Source of the DNA: Gammaproteobacteria bacterium
GTDB lineage: Bacteria; Pseudomonadota; Gammaproteobacteria; JADZEE01
DNA: 42,882 nt
Direction of reading: 5' to 3'
Assembly: GCA_020850735.1 (NCBI GenBank)
Contig: JADZEE010000093.1
Location: forward strand, 1 to 42,882
Shown piece by piece: positions 17,198 to 26,993 of the stretch; the first letter of the stretch is position 1; each line of letters opens with the position of its first letter. Both the position numbers and the translations under genes were made by a program. Under the pieces are notes generated by a model, which saw nothing but the letters and a program-made list of their open reading frames with translations, did no database searches and was not told the DNA's origin.

Positions 17198-17917
17198 ATG
17201 CGCCAGATCGTGCTCGATACCGAGACGACCGGGCTGGCCCCGGAGCAGGGACACCGTATCGTCGAGATCGGCTGTATCGAGCTGGTCAACCGGCGGCGCT
17301 CCGAACTCAGCTTTCATCGCTACCTCAACCCGGGTCGCAGCATCGACAGCGGCGCGCTGGAGGTGCACGGACTGGGCGAGGAGTTTCTGCGCGACAAGCC
17401 GGCGTTCGCAGAAATCGTGGACGAGTTTCTCGAATTCGTGCGCGGTGCCGAGGTGATCATTCACAACGCGCCGTTCGACGTCGCCTTCATCGACGCGGAG
17501 CTGCGCCGGCTCGGTCCCGAGCGGGGTTGCTTCGCAGACTTGTGCACGGTGACCGACACGCTCGAACTCGCGCGCCAGTTGCACCCAGGCCAACGTAACA
17601 GCCTCGATGCCCTGTGCAAGCGCTACGAGGTGGACAACTCGGCACGCACCCTGCATGGCGCGCTGCTGGACGCGGAGATCCTCGGCGACGTGTATCTGGC
17701 GATGACCGGCGGGCAGGCCGCGTTCGCGCTCGAGGACGACGCCCTGAGCGCCGGCGCGGGCAGCGGGCAGGCGCGCGTGCCGTGCGCACGGGCACCGTTA
17801 CGCGTGATCCGTCCGACGGCCGAGGAGGTCGCGGCGCACGCTTCACGCCTCGAGGCAATCGCCCGCGTGAGCGGCGACCGTTGTATGTGGGGAACCGACC
17901 CCGACGCCGCCGGTTAG
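17198..17917 (+). CDS. dnaQ: DNA polymerase III epsilon subunit (proofreading exonuclease)
   Basis: DnaQ is the 3'-5' proofreading exonuclease of the replicative polymerase. The Exo I motif is VLDTETTG with Asp7 and Glu9. Exo II is visible as HNAPFDVAFID, and Exo III-epsilon as HGALLDAEIL with the catalytic His and Asp. The 239-residue length agrees with the family (243 in E. coli), and the C-terminal tail that binds the alpha subunit is present (RPTAEEVAAHASRLEAI). It starts 2 bp after rnhA and ends 10 bp before the convergent grxD stop, with no room for a separate terminator. Confidence 0.95.
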   Translation: MRQIVLDTETTGLAPEQGHRIVEIGCIELVNRRRSELSFHRYLNPGRSIDSGALEVHGLGEEFLRDKPAFAEIVDEFLEFVRGAEVIIHNAPFDVAFIDAELRRLGPERGCFADLCTVTDTLELARQLHPGQRNSLDALCKRYEVDNSARTLHGALLDAEILGDVYLAMTGGQAAFALEDDALSAGAGSGQARVPCARAPLRVIRPTAEEVAAHASRLEAIARVSGDRCMWGTDPDAAG

Positions 17918-17927
17918 CGGCGCGCCA

Positions 17928-18260
17928 TTACTGCGCCGCAGTCGTCGCGCTGGCCTCGTCCGTCATGCGCTGCAGCTCGCCGCGCTGAAACAGATCGAGC
18001 ACGATGTCGCAGCCGCCCACCAGCTCGCCACCGACGAACACCTGCGGGAACGTCGGCCAGTTGGAGTACTGCGGCAGGTACTGGCGCACCTGCGGATTGG
18101 CGAGCACGTCCACGTAGGCGAATTCCACGCCGCAGGCCTTCAGCGCCTCGGACGTGCGCATGGAAAAGCCGCATTGGGGTGCATCCGGGGAACCCTTCAT
18201 GAACAGCACGACGGGATTTCCCTCGACGGTCTTGCGTATGAACTCGATGACTTCCTGCAT
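17928..18260 (-). CDS. grxD: Monothiol glutaredoxin, Grx4 family
   Basis: The 110-residue protein carries the CGFS active site (PQCGFSMRTSEAL) and the glutathione-binding WPTFPQVFVGGELVGGCDI block. Monothiol CGFS glutaredoxins bind a [2Fe-2S] cluster through glutathione and deliver or store iron-sulfur clusters. Length and order match E. coli GrxD. It is cytoplasmic. The gene stands alone on the minus strand, 90 bp after the hydantoinase-B gene. A short perfect dyad lies in its leader (18282-18298). Confidence 0.95.
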   Translation of the reverse strand: MQEVIEFIRKTVEGNPVVLFMKGSPDAPQCGFSMRTSEALKACGVEFAYVDVLANPQVRQYLPQYSNWPTFPQVFVGGELVGGCDIVLDLFQRGELQRMTDEASATTAAQ

Positions 18261-18281
18261 GGTGAAACCCCCGCTGCGGTG

Positions 18282-18298
18282 CCGGACGAAACGTCCGG
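18282..18298 (-). other. Small dyad in the grxD leader
   Basis: CCGGACG and CGTCCGG form a perfect 7-bp stem with a 3-base loop, about 22 bases upstream of the grxD start. There is no T-run, so it is not an intrinsic terminator for the minus strand. It may be an operator or a 5' UTR hairpin; nothing more can be said. Confidence 0.3.
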
Positions 18299-18350
18299 GT
18301 GATGTTGACGTTGAATTCAGTCTAAGCGTCGCGGTTCGAATTTGAAAGTG

Positions 18351-19883
18351 TCACCCGGGCTCGCGTGAGCCCCAGCCGCCACCGCCGCCGCTTTCGATGC
18401 ACAGGCGCGCGCCCGCGCGGGCGCGGATGGATACCTTGGGCGGCAGCTCCAGACCGTCGAGCAGCGCCCGGCCGGACATACCCGGCGCGCCCCCGTGCAG
18501 CCCCCAGGGTCGACGCCGGCGGCGGTCGGTGAGCAGCGTGATGGTGGCGGGCGCCAGCAGCTCGATCTCGCGCACCAGACCGTCGCCGCCGCGATGTCGG
18601 CCATCACCGCCGGAAAATCTGCGGATGGCGTAGCGACGCACCCGCATCGGGTAGTGCATCTCCATGATCTCGATGGGTGTATTGAGCGTGTTGGTCATGT
18701 GGGTCTGGACGGCATCCAGACCACGCTGCGCGGCGCCGGCGCCCATGCCGCCGCCCATGGTTTCGTAGTAGTCCCAGTCGGGTGCGCCCAGAGCCATATT
18801 GTTCATGCTGCCGTGGCTCGCGGCCGGGATCCGGGCCGGCAACGCCGGCGCCAGGGCGCCGAGAATGGCGTCCACGATGCGTGTGCTCGTCTCGACGTTG
18901 CCGGCGGCCACGGCGGCCGGTCGTTCGGCGTTCACCAGACAGCCCCGGGGAGCGTGCAGGCGTATCGGCCGCAGGCTCCCGGCGCACGCCGGTGTCGCGG
19001 CCGGCATCAGGCAGAAAAAGACGTAATAGACCGCCGCCGCTGCGACCGGCAACGGGCAGTTGACGTTGCCGCGGACCTGGGGGGACGTCCCGGTGAAGTC
19101 GACCCGCACGCCGGTGTCGTCGACGTCGACGCTGACGCGGATGGGGATGTCGGTGGTACCGGCGCCGTCGTCATCGAGGAAGTCCTCGAACTCATAGCGG
19201 CCCGCCGGCAAATCGGCCAGCCCGGCCCGCGCCTGCGCGTGCGCGTAGTCGTTGAGCGCTGCAACAGCGGACGCGAAACCGTCGGCACCGAGCGGCCCGA
19301 GCTCCGCGTACAGGCGCGCGACGCCGCGCCGGTTGGCGCTCACCTGGGAGTGGAAGTCGCCGCGGCTCGCGACCGGATTGCGGTTCCCGGCGAGCAGGCG
19401 TTCCAGGACCGCCGGATCGATTTGGTCGGCGCACACCAGCCGTGTCGGCGGGATGAGGGTTCCTTCGTCCTCGAGACGCGTACTGAGCGGCATGGAGCCG
19501 GGCGTGGTGCAACCGATGTCGGCGTGGTGCGCGCGATTGGCGACGTAGCCGCACAGGCGTCCCCAGCGGTAGACGGGTGCGATGACGGTGACGTCCGGCA
19601 GATGTGTGCCGCCGAGGAAGGGATCATTGAGGACCAGCATGTCCCCGGGTTGCCAGTCGAATGCGCCGACCACGTCGCGCATCGCGAATGCCATGCTGCC
19701 GAGGTGGACGGGAATGTGCGCAGCCTGACCGACGAGTCCGCCGCCGGCATCGAATACGGCACAGGAGAAATCCAGGCGGTCGCGGATGTTGGGCGAGAAC
19801 GCCGTATGGCGCAGCAGTGCGCCCATCTCCTCGCATGCGGCGCTGATGCGATGGGCGAACAGGCTGAGCTCGACGACGTCCAT
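18351..19883 (-). CDS. Hydantoinase B / oxoprolinase family protein
   Basis: The 510-residue protein matches the HyuB/5-oxoprolinase beta subunit family. It shows [55 protein letters not shown], the [10 protein letters not shown] block, and a C-terminal [17 protein letters not shown]. The family hydrolyses cyclic imides or lactams with ATP, normally together with a HyuA subunit encoded beside it. No hyuA gene is in the window, although the window extends more than 18 kb on each side, so this copy is an orphan or pairs with a distant gene. The Gly-rich C-terminus ([14 protein letters not shown]) is normal for the family. The ATG at 19883 is the natural start but its ribosome-binding site is weak. 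Confidence 0.88.
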   Translation of the reverse strand: MDVVELSLFAHRISAACEEMGALLRHTAFSPNIRDRLDFSCAVFDAGGGLVGQAAHIPVHLGSMAFAMRDVVGAFDWQPGDMLVLNDPFLGGTHLPDVTVIAPVYRWGRLCGYVANRAHHADIGCTTPGSMPLSTRLEDEGTLIPPTRLVCADQIDPAVLERLLAGNRNPVASRGDFHSQVSANRRGVARLYAELGPLGADGFASAVAALNDYAHAQARAGLADLPAGRYEFEDFLDDDGAGTTDIPIRVSVDVDDTGVRVDFTGTSPQVRGNVNCPLPVAAAAVYYVFFCLMPAATPACAGSLRPIRLHAPRGCLVNAERPAAVAAGNVETSTRIVDAILGALAPALPARIPAASHGSMNNMALGAPDWDYYETMGGGMGAGAAQRGLDAVQTHMTNTLNTPIEIMEMHYPMRVRRYAIRRFSGGDGRHRGGDGLVREIELLAPATITLLTDRRRRRPWGLHGGAPGMSGRALLDGLELPPKVSIRARAGARLCIESGGGGGWGSREPG

Positions 19884-20070
19884 GCGGGTGCGCCGTTGCC
19901 GCTAGCGCGCCCGGGCGCCGTGGGGCGGTCGCCGGGGCTGGTGCGGATGTGATTCCATCGGCCGCGATCTTCGCGCTTTCGGCCGTCGCAGTCATCCACA
20001 GCGGCAGCGCCGGCCCGGGGCCTGCCGGGGCCCGCTGACACGCGGGCTGCATTTCGTCCCCGGGCGCCAG

Positions 20071-20076
20071 TAAAAT
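20071..20076 (+). promoter_or_regulatory. Candidate -10 element ahead of argD
   Basis: TAAAAT lies in a GC-rich divergent region 77 bases upstream of the argD start. No convincing -35 is seen at the expected distance (TGCATT at best). If used, the transcript would begin around 20083, a few bases before a terminator-like hairpin. Confidence 0.3.
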
Positions 20077-20094
20077 ACGGGCCGTGGCAGATCA

Positions 20095-20122
20095 GCCCGG
20101 CCTGCGGCCGGGTTTCGTTTTT
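20095..20122 (+). terminator. Intrinsic-terminator-like hairpin in the argD leader
   Basis: CCCGGCC (20096-20102), loop TGC and GGCCGGG (20106-20112) form a strong stem, followed by TTTCGTTTTT. This has all the parts of a Rho-independent terminator on the plus strand. It lies 30 bases before the argD start codon. No plus-strand gene lies between it and dnaQ, more than 2 kb upstream, so it may be an attenuator, end a small RNA, or stop antisense transcription. Confidence 0.7.
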
Positions 20123-20152
20123 GTGCGCCCGCCGGCGCGAGGGACTATCTCC

Positions 20153-21331
20153 ATGACGCGCTCATTGATGAGCAATTACCAGCGGCTCCCCGTCGCCTTC
20201 ACGCGCGGGACGGGCCCATGGCTCTTCGACGGCGACGGCAAGCGCTATCTGGACGCCGTGGGCGGGGTTGCGGTGTGCGGTCTCGGCCACGCGCACCCGG
20301 ATCTCGCCCGCGCCATTGCCGAGCAGGCGGCGACACTGGTGCACACGTCGAACCTCTATCGCATTCCGCTGCAGGAGGCATTGGGCGAGGCGCTGACCGC
20401 GCGTGCGGGCATGGAAAACGCTTTTTTCTGCAATTCAGGTGCAGAAGCGAATGAGGCCGCGGTGAAGCTCGCACGCCTGTATGGTCACGCGCGCGGTGTT
20501 GCCACGCCGCTCATCGTGTGCATGCACGGCAGCTTCCACGGTCGCACCATGGCGACGCTGTCGGCTACCGGCAGCGCCAGGGCGCAGAGCGGGTTCGAGC
20601 CACTGGTACCGGGATTCGTGCACGTCCCTTACGGTGACGTCGACGCGGTGCGCCGGGTCGCTGCGCGCCAGCGTAACGTGGTCGCCGTGCTGGTCGAGCC
20701 GATCCAGGGCGAAGGCGGCGTGAACGTGCCCCCGCATGGTTACCTGCGTGCGCTGCGTACGCTGTGCGACGAGCGCGGCTGGCTGCTGATGCTCGACGAG
20801 GTGCAGACCGGGATGGGCCGCACCGGCCGCTGGTTCGCCTGTCAGCACGAGGACGTGTGCCCGGACGTCATGACACTCGCCAAGGCGCTCGGCAACGGTG
20901 TGCCGATCGGCGCGTGCCTGGCGCGCGGCCCTGCCGCCGGGCTGTTCACCGCCGGCCGCCACGGCAGCACTTTCGGCGGCAATCCACTGGCGGCGCGCGC
21001 GGCCCTGGAGGTTCTGGCCGTGATCGAGCGCGATCGCCTGGTCGAGCGTGCCGCGGCGCTCGGCGAGCGGCTGCTCGCCGGATTCAGGCATGCACTCGAC
21101 GGCGCCAACATCGTCACCGGCATCCGTGGCCGCGGCCTGATGCTGGGAATCGAGCTGGCCGAGCCATGCGCGAGGCTGGTCGAGCTCGGGCTCGCGCACG
21201 GCGTTCTCGTCAATGTGACGGCGGAACGCGTGCTACGGCTGCTGCCGCCGCTCATCCTCGGCGACGCCGACGCCGATCTGCTCGTGTCGCGGGTCGCCGA
21301 TCTAGTGCGCGCGTTCGCCACCAACGCATGA
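20153..21331 (+). CDS. argD: Acetylornithine/succinyldiaminopimelate aminotransferase
   Basis: This is a PLP-dependent class III aminotransferase of 392 residues. ArgD converts N-acetylglutamate semialdehyde to acetylornithine in arginine synthesis and often also serves lysine synthesis. Visible features are [17 protein letters not shown] near 92-108, HGSFHGRT near 125-132, [10 protein letters not shown] at 181-190, [15 protein letters not shown] (PLP-ring Asp) and the Schiff-base Lys244 in TLAKALGNG. The start at ATG 20153 has GAGGGA eight bases upstream. argF follows, with the argD stop overlapping an upstream in-frame ATG of argF. The activity assignment rests on similarity and on argF as the neighbour. 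Confidence 0.92.
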   Translation: MTRSLMSNYQRLPVAFTRGTGPWLFDGDGKRYLDAVGGVAVCGLGHAHPDLARAIAEQAATLVHTSNLYRIPLQEALGEALTARAGMENAFFCNSGAEANEAAVKLARLYGHARGVATPLIVCMHGSFHGRTMATLSATGSARAQSGFEPLVPGFVHVPYGDVDAVRRVAARQRNVVAVLVEPIQGEGGVNVPPHGYLRALRTLCDERGWLLMLDEVQTGMGRTGRWFACQHEDVCPDVMTLAKALGNGVPIGACLARGPAAGLFTAGRHGSTFGGNPLAARAALEVLAVIERDRLVERAAALGERLLAGFRHALDGANIVTGIRGRGLMLGIELAEPCARLVELGLAHGVLVNVTAERVLRLLPPLILGDADADLLVSRVADLVRAFATNA

Positions 21332-21345
21332 GAGGGTCCCACACC

Positions 21346-22251
21346 GTGCGCCATTTTCTAAGCCTGTGCGATCTCGCGCCCGCCGAGCTCGATTACCTCA
21401 TCCGGCGCGCACGCGTGCTCAAGGCCATGCGTGCCGCGGGCAGCGTGTACGAACCCCTGCGCAACCGTACGCTCGGCATGGTTTTCGAGAAATCGTCCAC
21501 TCGCACCCGCGTCGCGTTCGAGGTGGCGATGGCCGATTTCGGCGGCCAGGCGATCTTCCTGTCGCCGCATGACACCCAACTCGGCCGTGGCGAACCGATC
21601 GAGGACACTGCGCGCGTGCTCTCGCGGATGGTCGACATCATCATGGTGCGGACGTTCGAGCACGAGAAGATCCAGACGTTCGCCCGCTACTCCCGAGTAC
21701 CGGTCATCAACGGCCTGACCGATATGTTCCATCCCTGCCAGCTGCTCGCGGACGTGCTCACTTTCGTCGAGCACCGGGGCGAGTTGCGCGGCCGTCGCGT
21801 GGCCTGGGTCGGGGACGGCAACAACATGTGCCATTCCTACGTGAACGCGGCAATGCTGCTCGGATTCGAACTGCGCATCGCCTGTCCGCAGGGTTATGCG
21901 CCGGCGCCTGCGGTGCTCGCGACCGCCGCTGCCAACGTGACGCTCTGCCACGACCCCCGCCAAGCCGTGCGCGATGCCGATCTGGTCGTGACCGACGTCT
22001 GGGCGAGCATGGGCCAGGAAGGCGAATCGAATGCACGCATGGCGGCCTTCAGGCCGTTCCAGGTCGACGAGGAGCTGTTCGCCCTTGCCGGCAGCGATGC
22101 CTTGTTCATGCATTGCCTGCCCGCGCACCGGGGCGAGGAGGTCACTGTCGGTGTCATGGACCATGCCCGCAGCGTCGTATGGGACGAGGCGGAGAACCGC
22201 CTCCATGCGCAGAAAGCGCTCATCGAGCTCCTGCTCTGCGGCGTGCAATGA
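21346..22251 (+). CDS. argF: Ornithine carbamoyltransferase
   Basis: Ornithine carbamoyltransferase makes citrulline from ornithine and carbamoyl phosphate. The carbamoyl-phosphate motif STRTR lies at 51-55, with HPCQ at 129-132, [11 protein letters not shown] (the ornithine-side block) and the catalytic [10 protein letters not shown] near residue 263. The 301-residue length is normal. I chose GTG 21346 ([10 protein letters not shown]) because GAGAGGG lies nine bases upstream and the N-terminus matches the family. An in-frame ATG at 21328 overlaps the argD stop and would add six residues. surE begins 6 bp after the stop. Confidence 0.95.
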   Translation: MRHFLSLCDLAPAELDYLIRRARVLKAMRAAGSVYEPLRNRTLGMVFEKSSTRTRVAFEVAMADFGGQAIFLSPHDTQLGRGEPIEDTARVLSRMVDIIMVRTFEHEKIQTFARYSRVPVINGLTDMFHPCQLLADVLTFVEHRGELRGRRVAWVGDGNNMCHSYVNAAMLLGFELRIACPQGYAPAPAVLATAAANVTLCHDPRQAVRDADLVVTDVWASMGQEGESNARMAAFRPFQVDEELFALAGSDALFMHCLPAHRGEEVTVGVMDHARSVVWDEAENRLHAQKALIELLLCGVQ

Positions 22252-22257
22252 CGGTCG

Positions 22258-23019
22258 ATGCGTTTCCTGCTGAGTAACGACGATGGTTACCTCGCGCCCG
22301 GCCTCGCGGTGATGGCGCGCGCGCTCGCCGGGCTGGGCGAGGTGACCGTGGTGGCGCCCGACCGCAACCGCAGCGGGGCGAGCAATTCGCTGACACTCGA
22401 CGTTCCCCTGCGGGTGAACCGCGCCGACAACGGTTTTTTCGTGGTCAACGGCACGCCCACCGACTGCGTGCATCTCGCCATTGCCGGTTTGCTCGAACAG
22501 GAGCCCGACATGGTGGTGTCCGGGATCAACGCCGGGGAGAATCTCGGCGACGATGTGCTGTATTCCGGCACCGTCGCCGCCGCCATGGAAGGGCGGTTCC
22601 TGGGCTATCCGGCGCTGGCCGTGTCGCTGGCCGGCGCGGAGACCGGCCATTTCGAGACGGCGGCGACCGTCGTAACCACGCTGGTCGGCATGATGTCCGG
22701 CAAGCAGCTGCCTGCCGACACCATTCTCAACGTCAACGTGCCGGACCGGCCCCATGCCGACCTCGCCGGCATCGAAGCAACCCGGCTGGGGCGCCGGCAC
22801 CGCTTCGAATCGGTGATAAAATCGATGGACCCCCGCGGCCGCCCGGTATTTTGGATCGGTCCACCGGGACCGGAGGTCGACGAAGGACCGGGCACGGACT
22901 TCAATGCCGTCCGCCGGGGTTGCGTCTCCGTCACGCCGCTGCACGTCGACCTGACGCGGTACACGGCGCTGGAGACAGTTGCTCGATGGCTTACCGGCAA
23001 GGGAATGGATGACCGCTGA
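22258..23019 (+). CDS. surE: 5'-nucleotidase SurE
   Basis: SurE is a metal-dependent nucleoside monophosphate phosphatase needed for stationary-phase survival. The metal-binding motif SNDDG lies at residues 6-10, followed by [27 protein letters not shown] and [21 protein letters not shown], all diagnostic. The 253-residue length matches the family. It starts 6 bp after argF and overlaps pcm by 11 bp, so it is translated as part of a polycistronic message. The surE-pcm-nlpD-rpoS order is the standard gammaproteobacterial cluster. Confidence 0.97.
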   Translation: MRFLLSNDDGYLAPGLAVMARALAGLGEVTVVAPDRNRSGASNSLTLDVPLRVNRADNGFFVVNGTPTDCVHLAIAGLLEQEPDMVVSGINAGENLGDDVLYSGTVAAAMEGRFLGYPALAVSLAGAETGHFETAATVVTTLVGMMSGKQLPADTILNVNVPDRPHADLAGIEATRLGRRHRFESVIKSMDPRGRPVFWIGPPGPEVDEGPGTDFNAVRRGCVSVTPLHVDLTRYTALETVARWLTGKGMDDR

Positions 23020-23668
23020 TCGTCGCGGGATCGGCATGACCTCGCAGCGCGCGCGCGACCGGCTCGCCGTGCAGCTGCGCGAGATGGGTATCCGCTCTGC
23101 TCGCGTGCTCGAAGTCATCCGCAGCACACCCAGGCACTTGTTCGTGGAAGAGGCCCTCGCCAGCCGTGCATACGAGAACACCGCGCTGCCAATCGGTCTC
23201 GGGCAGACCATTTCCCAGCCCTACGTCGTGGCGCTCATGACCGAGGCGATCCTCGCCGACCAGCCGCTCGACCGCGTGCTCGAGATCGGTGGCGGCTGCG
23301 GTTATCACAGTGCCGTGCTCTCGCAGGTCGCCAAGCGCGTATTCACGGTGGAACGCATCGCCGCGCTCGCGAGCAACCTGCGCGAGCGTTTCCATGCGTT
23401 GGGTATCCACAATGTCCGGGTACGCCACGGCGACGGCGCGGCGGGCTGGCCCCGTCACGCACCCTACGACGCCATCGTCGTGACCGCCGCTCCGATGGGT
23501 ATCCCGACGGGCCTGCTCGAACAGCTGGCACCGGGTGGACGGCTGGTGATTCCCGTCGGCGAACGCGGTCGCCAGCAACTGCTGCTCGTCACCCGCACCG
23601 CGACCGGGTTCGCGGAAGAGCGCCTCGACTGGGTCAGCTTCGTGCCGATGCTGGAGGGTGTTGGTTGA
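23009..23668 (+). CDS. pcm: Protein-L-isoaspartate O-methyltransferase (cytoplasmic)
   Basis: Pcm repairs isoaspartyl damage in aging proteins. The 219-residue protein shows [20 protein letters not shown], the [15 protein letters not shown] block, and [20 protein letters not shown]. Its SAM motif I reads [14 protein letters not shown] where most members have GTGSGY, a conservative change. There is no signal peptide, in contrast to the paralogue at 8252. The start ATG 23009 overlaps the end of surE and has AAGGGA just upstream; a second in-frame Met ten codons later is an alternative. Confidence 0.95.
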   Translation: MTADRRGIGMTSQRARDRLAVQLREMGIRSARVLEVIRSTPRHLFVEEALASRAYENTALPIGLGQTISQPYVVALMTEAILADQPLDRVLEIGGGCGYHSAVLSQVAKRVFTVERIAALASNLRERFHALGIHNVRVRHGDGAAGWPRHAPYDAIVVTAAPMGIPTGLLEQLAPGGRLVIPVGERGRQQLLLVTRTATGFAEERLDWVSFVPMLEGVG

Positions 23669-23684
23669 CGCGGCACAGGGCGTC

Positions 23685-24512
23685 GTGCGTACGCTGCGTG
23701 CCGGCGCACTGCTGCTCTCGACGCTGACGCTGCTCGCCGGATGCGGCGGCGGTGGCGTCGCGCCGGTCGTCTCGCGTACTCCCGAACGATCGAGCGCCAC
23801 GGTCACGACGCCGGCGAAAATGCCCGCCGCGCGGCGTTCGGTCGGGGGCAGGCTGCCGGCGGTGCATGTGGTCGAAAAGGGCGACACGCTTTATTCCATC
23901 GCCTGGCGCTACGGTCTGGACTACCGGCAGGTGGCCGACTGGAACGCGATCCATGCACCGTTCATCATCGTCCCCGGTCAGCACGTGCTGCTGCGCCAGC
24001 CGCCATCCCGCGCGCCGCCGCCTGCACTCGAACCACGAGTCGGCGTCGGCGCGGCGCCGCCAGCAGCCGTTGCGCCACGCGTGCCGGCCGCGCGCGCGAC
24101 GACCGAGCCGGTGCCTGCCCGCGCCACGAATACCGCCGCGGCGGATGCATTGCACTGGCGCTGGCCGGCTCGCGGCAGGATACGGGATGCGACCACACCG
24201 CTCGGAACGCGCGCACTGCAGGTCGTCGGCCAGACGGGACAGGCGATCTACGCCGCTGCGCCAGGCCAGGTCGTCTACAGTGGCAGTGGACTCATCGGAT
24301 ACGGAAAGCTTATTATCATCAAGCACAACGATACGTACCTCAGTGCGTACGCGCACAACGACAAGCTGCTGGTCAACGAGGGTGCAACCGTGGCAGCAGG
24401 GGACAAAATCGCCGAGATGGGAAGCTCGGGTGCAAAGGAAGTCATGTTGCACTTCGAGATAAGGCGCAACGGCAAGCCCGTGCCACCCCTGGATTACCTG
24501 CCCAAGTCCTGA
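23685..24512 (+). CDS. nlpD: Lipoprotein NlpD, LysM and degenerate M23 domain
   Basis: NlpD activates the amidase AmiC during septum splitting. The proposed start, GTG 23685, gives a clean lipoprotein signal, MRTLRAGALLLSTLTLLAGC, with Cys20. A LysM domain follows at about residues 61-104 (HVVEKGDTLYSIAWRYG), then a Pro/Ala-rich linker and an M23-like domain from about 155. The zinc-ligand HxxxD motif of active M23 peptidases is absent and only HFEIRRNGKPVPPLDYLP is recognisable, as in E. coli NlpD, so it is non-catalytic. Earlier in-frame starts (GTG 23658, TTG 23661) are possible. rpoS starts 24 bp after the stop; in E. coli the main rpoS promoter lies inside nlpD. Confidence 0.92.
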   Translation: MRTLRAGALLLSTLTLLAGCGGGGVAPVVSRTPERSSATVTTPAKMPAARRSVGGRLPAVHVVEKGDTLYSIAWRYGLDYRQVADWNAIHAPFIIVPGQHVLLRQPPSRAPPPALEPRVGVGAAPPAAVAPRVPAARATTEPVPARATNTAAADALHWRWPARGRIRDATTPLGTRALQVVGQTGQAIYAAAPGQVVYSGSGLIGYGKLIIIKHNDTYLSAYAHNDKLLVNEGATVAAGDKIAEMGSSGAKEVMLHFEIRRNGKPVPPLDYLPKS

Positions 24513-24536
24513 CGCGGCCATCCACCGGTTTTTTCG

Positions 24537-25580
24537 ATGGTTCGCAGAAACAACCGACCCGATTCATCCAGCCGCAGCGGCGCCCGTGACGTACGTCCCG
24601 GGGCGGATCCGGATGTCGACGGCACGATCACGGACGAGGTCGCCTGCGAGGGCGAAGATGGCGTCGATGACGATGCCCGCGCAGACGTCGAGCCGGTGGT
24701 GGCCGCGCCCGTGCCGGCGGCTGCGGGCGAGGTCGCCGACGGCGACCTCGACGCAACCCGGATGTACCTCGCGGAGATCGGTTTCTCGGCCCTGCTCACC
24801 GCCGAGGAGGAAGTGCGCTACGCGCGGGGAGCTCGTGCCGGCAGCGCCGAAGACCGCCGGCGCATGATCGAGAGCAATCTGCGCCTCGTAGTCAAGATCG
24901 CCCGGCGTTACATGAACCGCGGCCTGGCCCTGCTGGATCTGATCGAAGAGGGTAACCTCGGGCTCATCCGTGCCGTAGAGAAGTTCGATCCGGAGCGCGG
25001 GTTCCGTTTTTCCACCTACGCGACGTGGTGGGTACGCCAGACCATCGAGCGCGCCCTCATGAATCAGACCCGCACGATTCGCCTGCCGATTCACGTCGTG
25101 AAGGAAATCAATATCTACCTTCGTGCCGCCCGCAGGCTGTCGCAGACACTCGACCACGAACCGAGCCCCGAGGACGTCGCCGAACTGCTCGACCGGCCCA
25201 TCGAGGACGTCAAACGGATGCTCGGGCTGAACGAGCGGACCGCGTCGGTGGACGTGCCGGTGGACCGGGATTCGGACCGTGCGCTGATCGACACGATCCC
25301 CGACGAGCACAATTCCGATCCGGCGCTGCTGCTGCAGGACAGCGACCTCCAGCGCCACATCGATGTCTGGCTGGGGCAGCTGAACGACAAGCAGCGCGCC
25401 GTGGTCGAGCGCCGCTTCGGTCTGAACGGGCACGAGATCGCCACGCTCGAGACGGTCGGCAATGAAATCGGGGTCACCCGTGAGCGCGTTCGACAGATCC
25501 AGATCGAAGCCCTGCGCCGGCTGCGCCAGATCCTCGAACGCGAAGGTTTTTCGGAGGACGCGGTTATTCCGGAGCCCTGA
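24537..25580 (+). CDS. rpoS: RNA polymerase sigma factor RpoS
   Basis: RpoS is the stationary-phase and general stress sigma factor. The 347-residue protein has region 1.2 ([21 protein letters not shown]), region 2 ([42 protein letters not shown] and [16 protein letters not shown]), region 3 ([16 protein letters not shown]) and the region 4 helix-turn-helix ([20 protein letters not shown]). The N-terminal 65 residues are acidic and low-complexity. It is distinguished from RpoD by length and by its place after nlpD. It ends convergent with the Mth938-like gene. Confidence 0.96.
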   Translation: MVRRNNRPDSSSRSGARDVRPGADPDVDGTITDEVACEGEDGVDDDARADVEPVVAAPVPAAAGEVADGDLDATRMYLAEIGFSALLTAEEEVRYARGARAGSAEDRRRMIESNLRLVVKIARRYMNRGLALLDLIEEGNLGLIRAVEKFDPERGFRFSTYATWWVRQTIERALMNQTRTIRLPIHVVKEINIYLRAARRLSQTLDHEPSPEDVAELLDRPIEDVKRMLGLNERTASVDVPVDRDSDRALIDTIPDEHNSDPALLLQDSDLQRHIDVWLGQLNDKQRAVVERRFGLNGHEIATLETVGNEIGVTRERVRQIQIEALRRLRQILEREGFSEDAVIPEP

Positions 25581-25656
25581 GCGGCCGCGGGCGGGCGCTG
25601 CCGTCGGCGGCGAGGCCTGCCCAGGCGGGCGGTGTGCCGGGGCGGCCGCGCTCAGG
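25576..25656. terminator. Inverted repeat between convergent rpoS and Mth938-like gene
   Basis: CCTGAGCGGCCGC (25576-25588) is nearly the reverse complement of GCGGCCGCGCTCAGG (25642-25656), with a 2-base bulge. A long GC-rich stem-loop spanning the 71-bp gap is possible. There is no T-run, so termination is only a suggestion. Confidence 0.3.
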
Positions 25657-26023
25657 CAATCATCAGGGCTGCAGCCACCGCGCGGCCCTCGGCGGCGAGG
25701 ACGGCGAATGAACGGCAGGCGGCGGGGGTGTCCATGCATTCCACGCCGATTCCCGCAGTCACGAGCATGCCGAGCACCCCCGCGTCGGGAAACGTCAGAC
25801 GCTGCCCGGTGCCGATGAGTACGATTTCGGGTTCCAGGGCGCAGATGGCGTGGACATGTTCGATCGTGACCACGTCCGCGCTCACCGGCGGCCAGTCCGT
25901 GACGAGCTGGCGCGGGGTGACGATCACGCTCTTGGCGTATGCGACGCCGTTGATCATGACGGCCCCGGCCCGGTAGCCGGTAATGTTGTAGCGGCCGGTG
26001 GCGGTGTCGAGGTCAAGCTTCAT
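25652..26023 (-). CDS. Mth938-like domain protein (DUF498)
   Basis: The 123-residue protein matches the small Mth938/Xcc1710-like family. It begins MKLDLDTATGRYNITGYRAG and contains INGVAYAKSVIVTPRQLVTDWP, PEIVLIGTGQRLTFPDAGV and GIGVECMDTPAACRSFAVLAAEGR. Structures of the family show an alpha/beta fold, but no activity is established; in mitochondria the homologue NDUFAF3 helps assemble complex I. It is cytoplasmic. It is divergent from adk and convergent with rpoS; no operon partner is seen. Confidence 0.85.
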   Translation of the reverse strand: MKLDLDTATGRYNITGYRAGAVMINGVAYAKSVIVTPRQLVTDWPPVSADVVTIEHVHAICALEPEIVLIGTGQRLTFPDAGVLGMLVTAGIGVECMDTPAACRSFAVLAAEGRAVAAALMIA

Positions 26024-26101
26024 GGTGCGTTTCGGCCGCCGTCCCGGGCCCGGCAGCGCGGCGGCAGCGTGGCGGGCGGCCGGGTCGTTCGATACATCTG
26101 A

Positions 26102-26788
<687 letters not shown>

Positions 26789-26789
26789 A

Positions 26790-26815
26790 TGCGCGCGACC
26801 ATCTAATCGCGCGCA
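26790..26815 (+). terminator. Stem-loop after adk
   Basis: TGCGCGCGA (26790-26798) and TCGCGCGCA (26807-26815) form a perfect 9-bp stem with an 8-base loop directly after the adk stop codon. No T-run follows, so it may stabilise the 3' end instead of terminating by itself. Confidence 0.45.
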
Positions 26816-26906
26816 CGAGGTCGATGGAGGTGATTGCGAACGCTCGATCCCGATGTCACTTACGCTCGACTTGCGTTACGGCGCTTGAGATATTTTTCTT
26901 AAATCA

Positions 26907-26937
26907 TTGCATGCAACGCATTTCTGTTGTATATAAA
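26907..26937 (+). promoter_or_regulatory. Candidate promoter of the histone H1-like gene
   Basis: In an AT-rich stretch that stands out from its surroundings, TTGCAT (26907-26912) is followed after 17 bases by TATATA (26930-26935), or after 19 by TATAAA (26932-26937). A strong ribosome-binding site, AGGGGG (26981-26986), lies seven bases before the ATG. Confidence 0.55.
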
Positions 26938-26993
26938 TTTCTGTGGTAACACTGTGTCTGGACTAAACCTAACTTGATTAAGGGGGTCAGTGT

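Noticed and set aside
25581..25649. Paired GCGGCCGC sites as an operator
   Set aside because: Each is a self-palindrome common in GC-rich DNA; the position between convergent stops fits a terminator-like stem better.
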